Below are positions 62,675 to 64,000 of a DNA stretch of 64,000 nt, piece by piece. A program made the translations under genes and the position numbers. The notes under the pieces were generated by a model, which ran no database searches, was not told where the DNA came from, and saw only the letters and a list, made by a program, of their open reading frames with translations. The first letter of the stretch is position 1. Every line of letters begins with the position of its first letter. Origin of the DNA: GCA-2725625 sp964574215 (GTDB lineage Bacteria > Pseudomonadota > Alphaproteobacteria > Rhodospirillales > UBA2165); the NCBI GenBank assembly GCA_964574215.1, contig CAZNLR010000005.1, positions 62,001 to 126,000 on the forward strand, given 5' to 3'.

Positions 62675-63247
62675 ATGCTGCGCCTGTTTGTCGGCCTGCC
62701 TTTGCCGCCGGCGATCAAAAATGATTTGACCCTCATCGCCTCCGGCATCGAAAATGCCCGCTGGATTGCTCCCGAAAACCTGCATTTGACCCTGCGCTTT
62801 ATCGGCGACTGTGACGAAGGGGAAGTGGAAGACATTGATGCCGTTTTGCGGTCCATCGACACGCCGTCTTTTCCACTGGCGCTTGACGGAACCGGGTGTT
62901 TTGAAAGCCGGGGACGGGTGCGCCAGGTTTGGGTCGGCGTTCACCCCGAACCGGCTTTGAACCATTTACACAGCAAGATCGAACAGGCGCTGATCCAGGG
63001 CGGCCGGGATCCCGAGGGACGAAAATTTATCCCGCACGTTACCCTTGCCAGGCTCAAGCGGGTCTCGGCGTCGAAAGTAAAGCCTTACCTTGAATACCAC
63101 GCTGCTTTCAAATCAGAGCCTTTTGACGTCGGCAGCTTTACCCTCTTCCAAAGCCACCTCAGCCACAGCGGCGCATCCTACACCCCCCTCGCCGATTATC
63201 CGCTAAATAAATTGTACCAGGTACAATTACGCCAAAAATCGACTTAA
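62675..63247 (+). CDS. thpR: RNA 2',3'-cyclic phosphodiesterase
   Basis: The 190-residue protein belongs to the 2H phosphoesterases. The two HxT motifs are LHLTLRF (His37, Thr39) and PHVTLARL (His121, Thr123). It opens 2',3'-cyclic phosphates in RNA to 2'-phosphate ends. It starts 9 bases after the FIST gene. Its last residues (LYQVQLRQKST) are encoded by a 19-bp palindrome and the spacer after it, so the C-terminus looks to have been replaced or extended by repeat insertion. Confidence 0.9.
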   Translation: MLRLFVGLPLPPAIKNDLTLIASGIENARWIAPENLHLTLRFIGDCDEGEVEDIDAVLRSIDTPSFPLALDGTGCFESRGRVRQVWVGVHPEPALNHLHSKIEQALIQGGRDPEGRKFIPHVTLARLKRVSASKVKPYLEYHAAFKSEPFDVGSFTLFQSHLSHSGASYTPLADYPLNKLYQVQLRQKST

Positions 63248-63264
63248 TTGTACCTGGTACAATT
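63210..63264. repeat. Inverted pair of 19-bp REP-like palindromes
   Basis: AATTGTACC-A-GGTACAATT (63210-63228) and AATTGTACC-T-GGTACAATT (63246-63264) are each palindromic and are exact reverse complements of each other. A 17-base spacer separates them, so a transcript could form one 19-bp stem. They overlap the end of thpR and touch the stop of the convergent TehA-like gene. The design matches the palindrome at 57463. Confidence 0.85.
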
Positions 63265-64000
63265 TAATTGGACGCGGCGGGATTAAATACCCGCCCCCGG
63301 GTGATCTCGTAGATTGTCTGCAGCAGAATCCCGCCGATCACCACCGTCGAGGCGATTAGTAGAATGCCGCCCAGGTCCAGCAGGTGGTCGTTTCTTGTGG
63401 TCGCCCCGTACATCAGAGTGGCGGCGGTGATGGTGTCGAGGGGGAAGGAATAGGCCCACCAGCCGAGACCGAATTTCAGCTTTAGGAACATCCTGAACAT
63501 GGCCAGACAAAGCACCAGCCAGAAGAGGGCGAAAAAATAGGTGACGCGGGTGAAGGCCGCCACCTCGCCGCCGGTGAGAAAGTCCATCAGCCCGCCGCCC
63601 GCCAACATGGGATAGATCATGGAAGCCAGGCCGGGCGGCACGATATTGACGAAATAGGTGGGCACCAGCGCATCCGGCAGTTTGGGGCAGAAAATATAAC
63701 GGTACATGAGAGCCCCCGACAGAAACACCCACAAAGTGACGGCGATGGAAAAATAGAACCAGCCCATTTCAACGAAACCCAGGGGCGCGCCGGTCATGGA
63801 TATAATGAAACTGCCGCAGCCGGGAATAAACCAGACGGCATTGATGTTTTCGATCTTGTTTTCCAGCAGAAACCAGCGGGAAAAGATATACATGTAGAGT
63901 CCCAGGCCGGAGAGAGCCGTCACCAGCCAAATTCCTTGGGCTGCCGTCGGATAATAAGGCGAGATAAACGGCAGTTGCAGACAGATGGCCAGGGGAAGGC
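63264..64000 (-). CDS. TehA/SLAC1 family transporter (partial, N-terminus off right edge)
   Basis: The frame stays open to the window edge (about 245 residues visible) and is therefore incomplete; a GTG at 63923 is internal. About seven of the expected ten membrane helices are present, with FIPGCGSFIISMTGAPLGF, YPMLAGGGLMDFLTGGEV and GLGWWAYSFPLDTITAATL, the last being the voltage-dependent anion-channel/TDT family stretch. Members transport small anions such as sulfite, malate or tellurite-related species. It converges on thpR, with 16 bases between the stops, filled by a palindrome. Confidence 0.85.
   Translation of the reverse strand, partial: LPLAICLQLPFISPYYPTAAQGIWLVTALSGLGLYMYIFSRWFLLENKIENINAVWFIPGCGSFIISMTGAPLGFVEMGWFYFSIAVTLWVFLSGALMYRYIFCPKLPDALVPTYFVNIVPPGLASMIYPMLAGGGLMDFLTGGEVAAFTRVTYFFALFWLVLCLAMFRMFLKLKFGLGWWAYSFPLDTITAATLMYGATTRNDHLLDLGGILLIASTVVIGGILLQTIYEITRGRVFNPAASN

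Noticed and set aside
1..64000. CRISPR arrays, insertion sequences, prophage or integrase genes
   Set aside because: No regularly spaced direct repeats, transposase, integrase or phage structural gene was seen on either strand.

Overview
The window looks like chromosome of an alphaproteobacterium, probably Rhodospirillales-like. The evidence is gene order and gene type: tsaD and gpsA run divergently from a hemC / hemD-Mic60 / hemY operon, an SDHAF4-type (DUF1674) small protein lies near rsmB, a heparinase II/III gene sits next to rsmB, and a PII gene is coupled to a DUF1538 pair. No plasmid, phage or insertion-sequence gene was seen.

Positions 1-25.9 kb form a surface-polysaccharide island, visibly richer in A+T than the rest. 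It carries an EPS-type winged-helix regulator with a paired operator (left edge), three or more SAM methyltransferases, two B12-type radical SAM proteins, a GT2 glycosyltransferase, a C-methyltransferase, a cupin and an aminotransferase for a branched or amino deoxysugar, a YfhO-like membrane protein, a Wzy-like polymerase and a nucleotide-sugar dehydrogenase. Its most striking part is a translationally coupled minus-strand operon at 10.6-4.3 kb. Its four enzyme types, in order, match the Campylobacter capsule phosphoramidate pathway: glutamine kinase, CDP-glutamine amidohydrolase, CTP:phosphoglutamine cytidylyltransferase and CDP-phosphoramidate kinase. A membrane SGNH protein follows, and a sulfatase-fold protein with Thr at the nucleophile position is divergent. 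The kinase carries an extra N-terminal nucleotidyltransferase-like domain that is degenerate.

Positions 26-47 kb are mostly core genes: heparinase-like protein, rsmB, an FkbM methyltransferase islet, a TauE/SafE permease, an SDHAF4-like gene too short for routine calling, a secreted nuclease, acs, a Rieske ferredoxin, YciI, gpsA, a cupredoxin, tsaD, hemC, a HemD-Mic60 fusion, HemY, a TPR-glycosyltransferase, tRNA-Thr(CGT), a single-domain response regulator, and a four-gene CBS/PII/DUF1538 (UmpAB-type) operon.

Positions 47-64 kb hold a second small glycan set (a TPR-GT41 protein divergent from a DegT aminotransferase plus N-formyltransferase), a GYD protein, a 1.2-kb AT-rich stretch with hairpins and no convincing gene, an RHH/J-domain protein, a truncated acyl-CoA-synthetase relative, a Bax-inhibitor-1 protein, the YbbAP-TesA set, a FIST protein, ThpR and a TehA/SLAC1 protein cut by the right edge. 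Three 19-bp palindromes of the same 9-1-9 design lie at gene ends in the last 7 kb.
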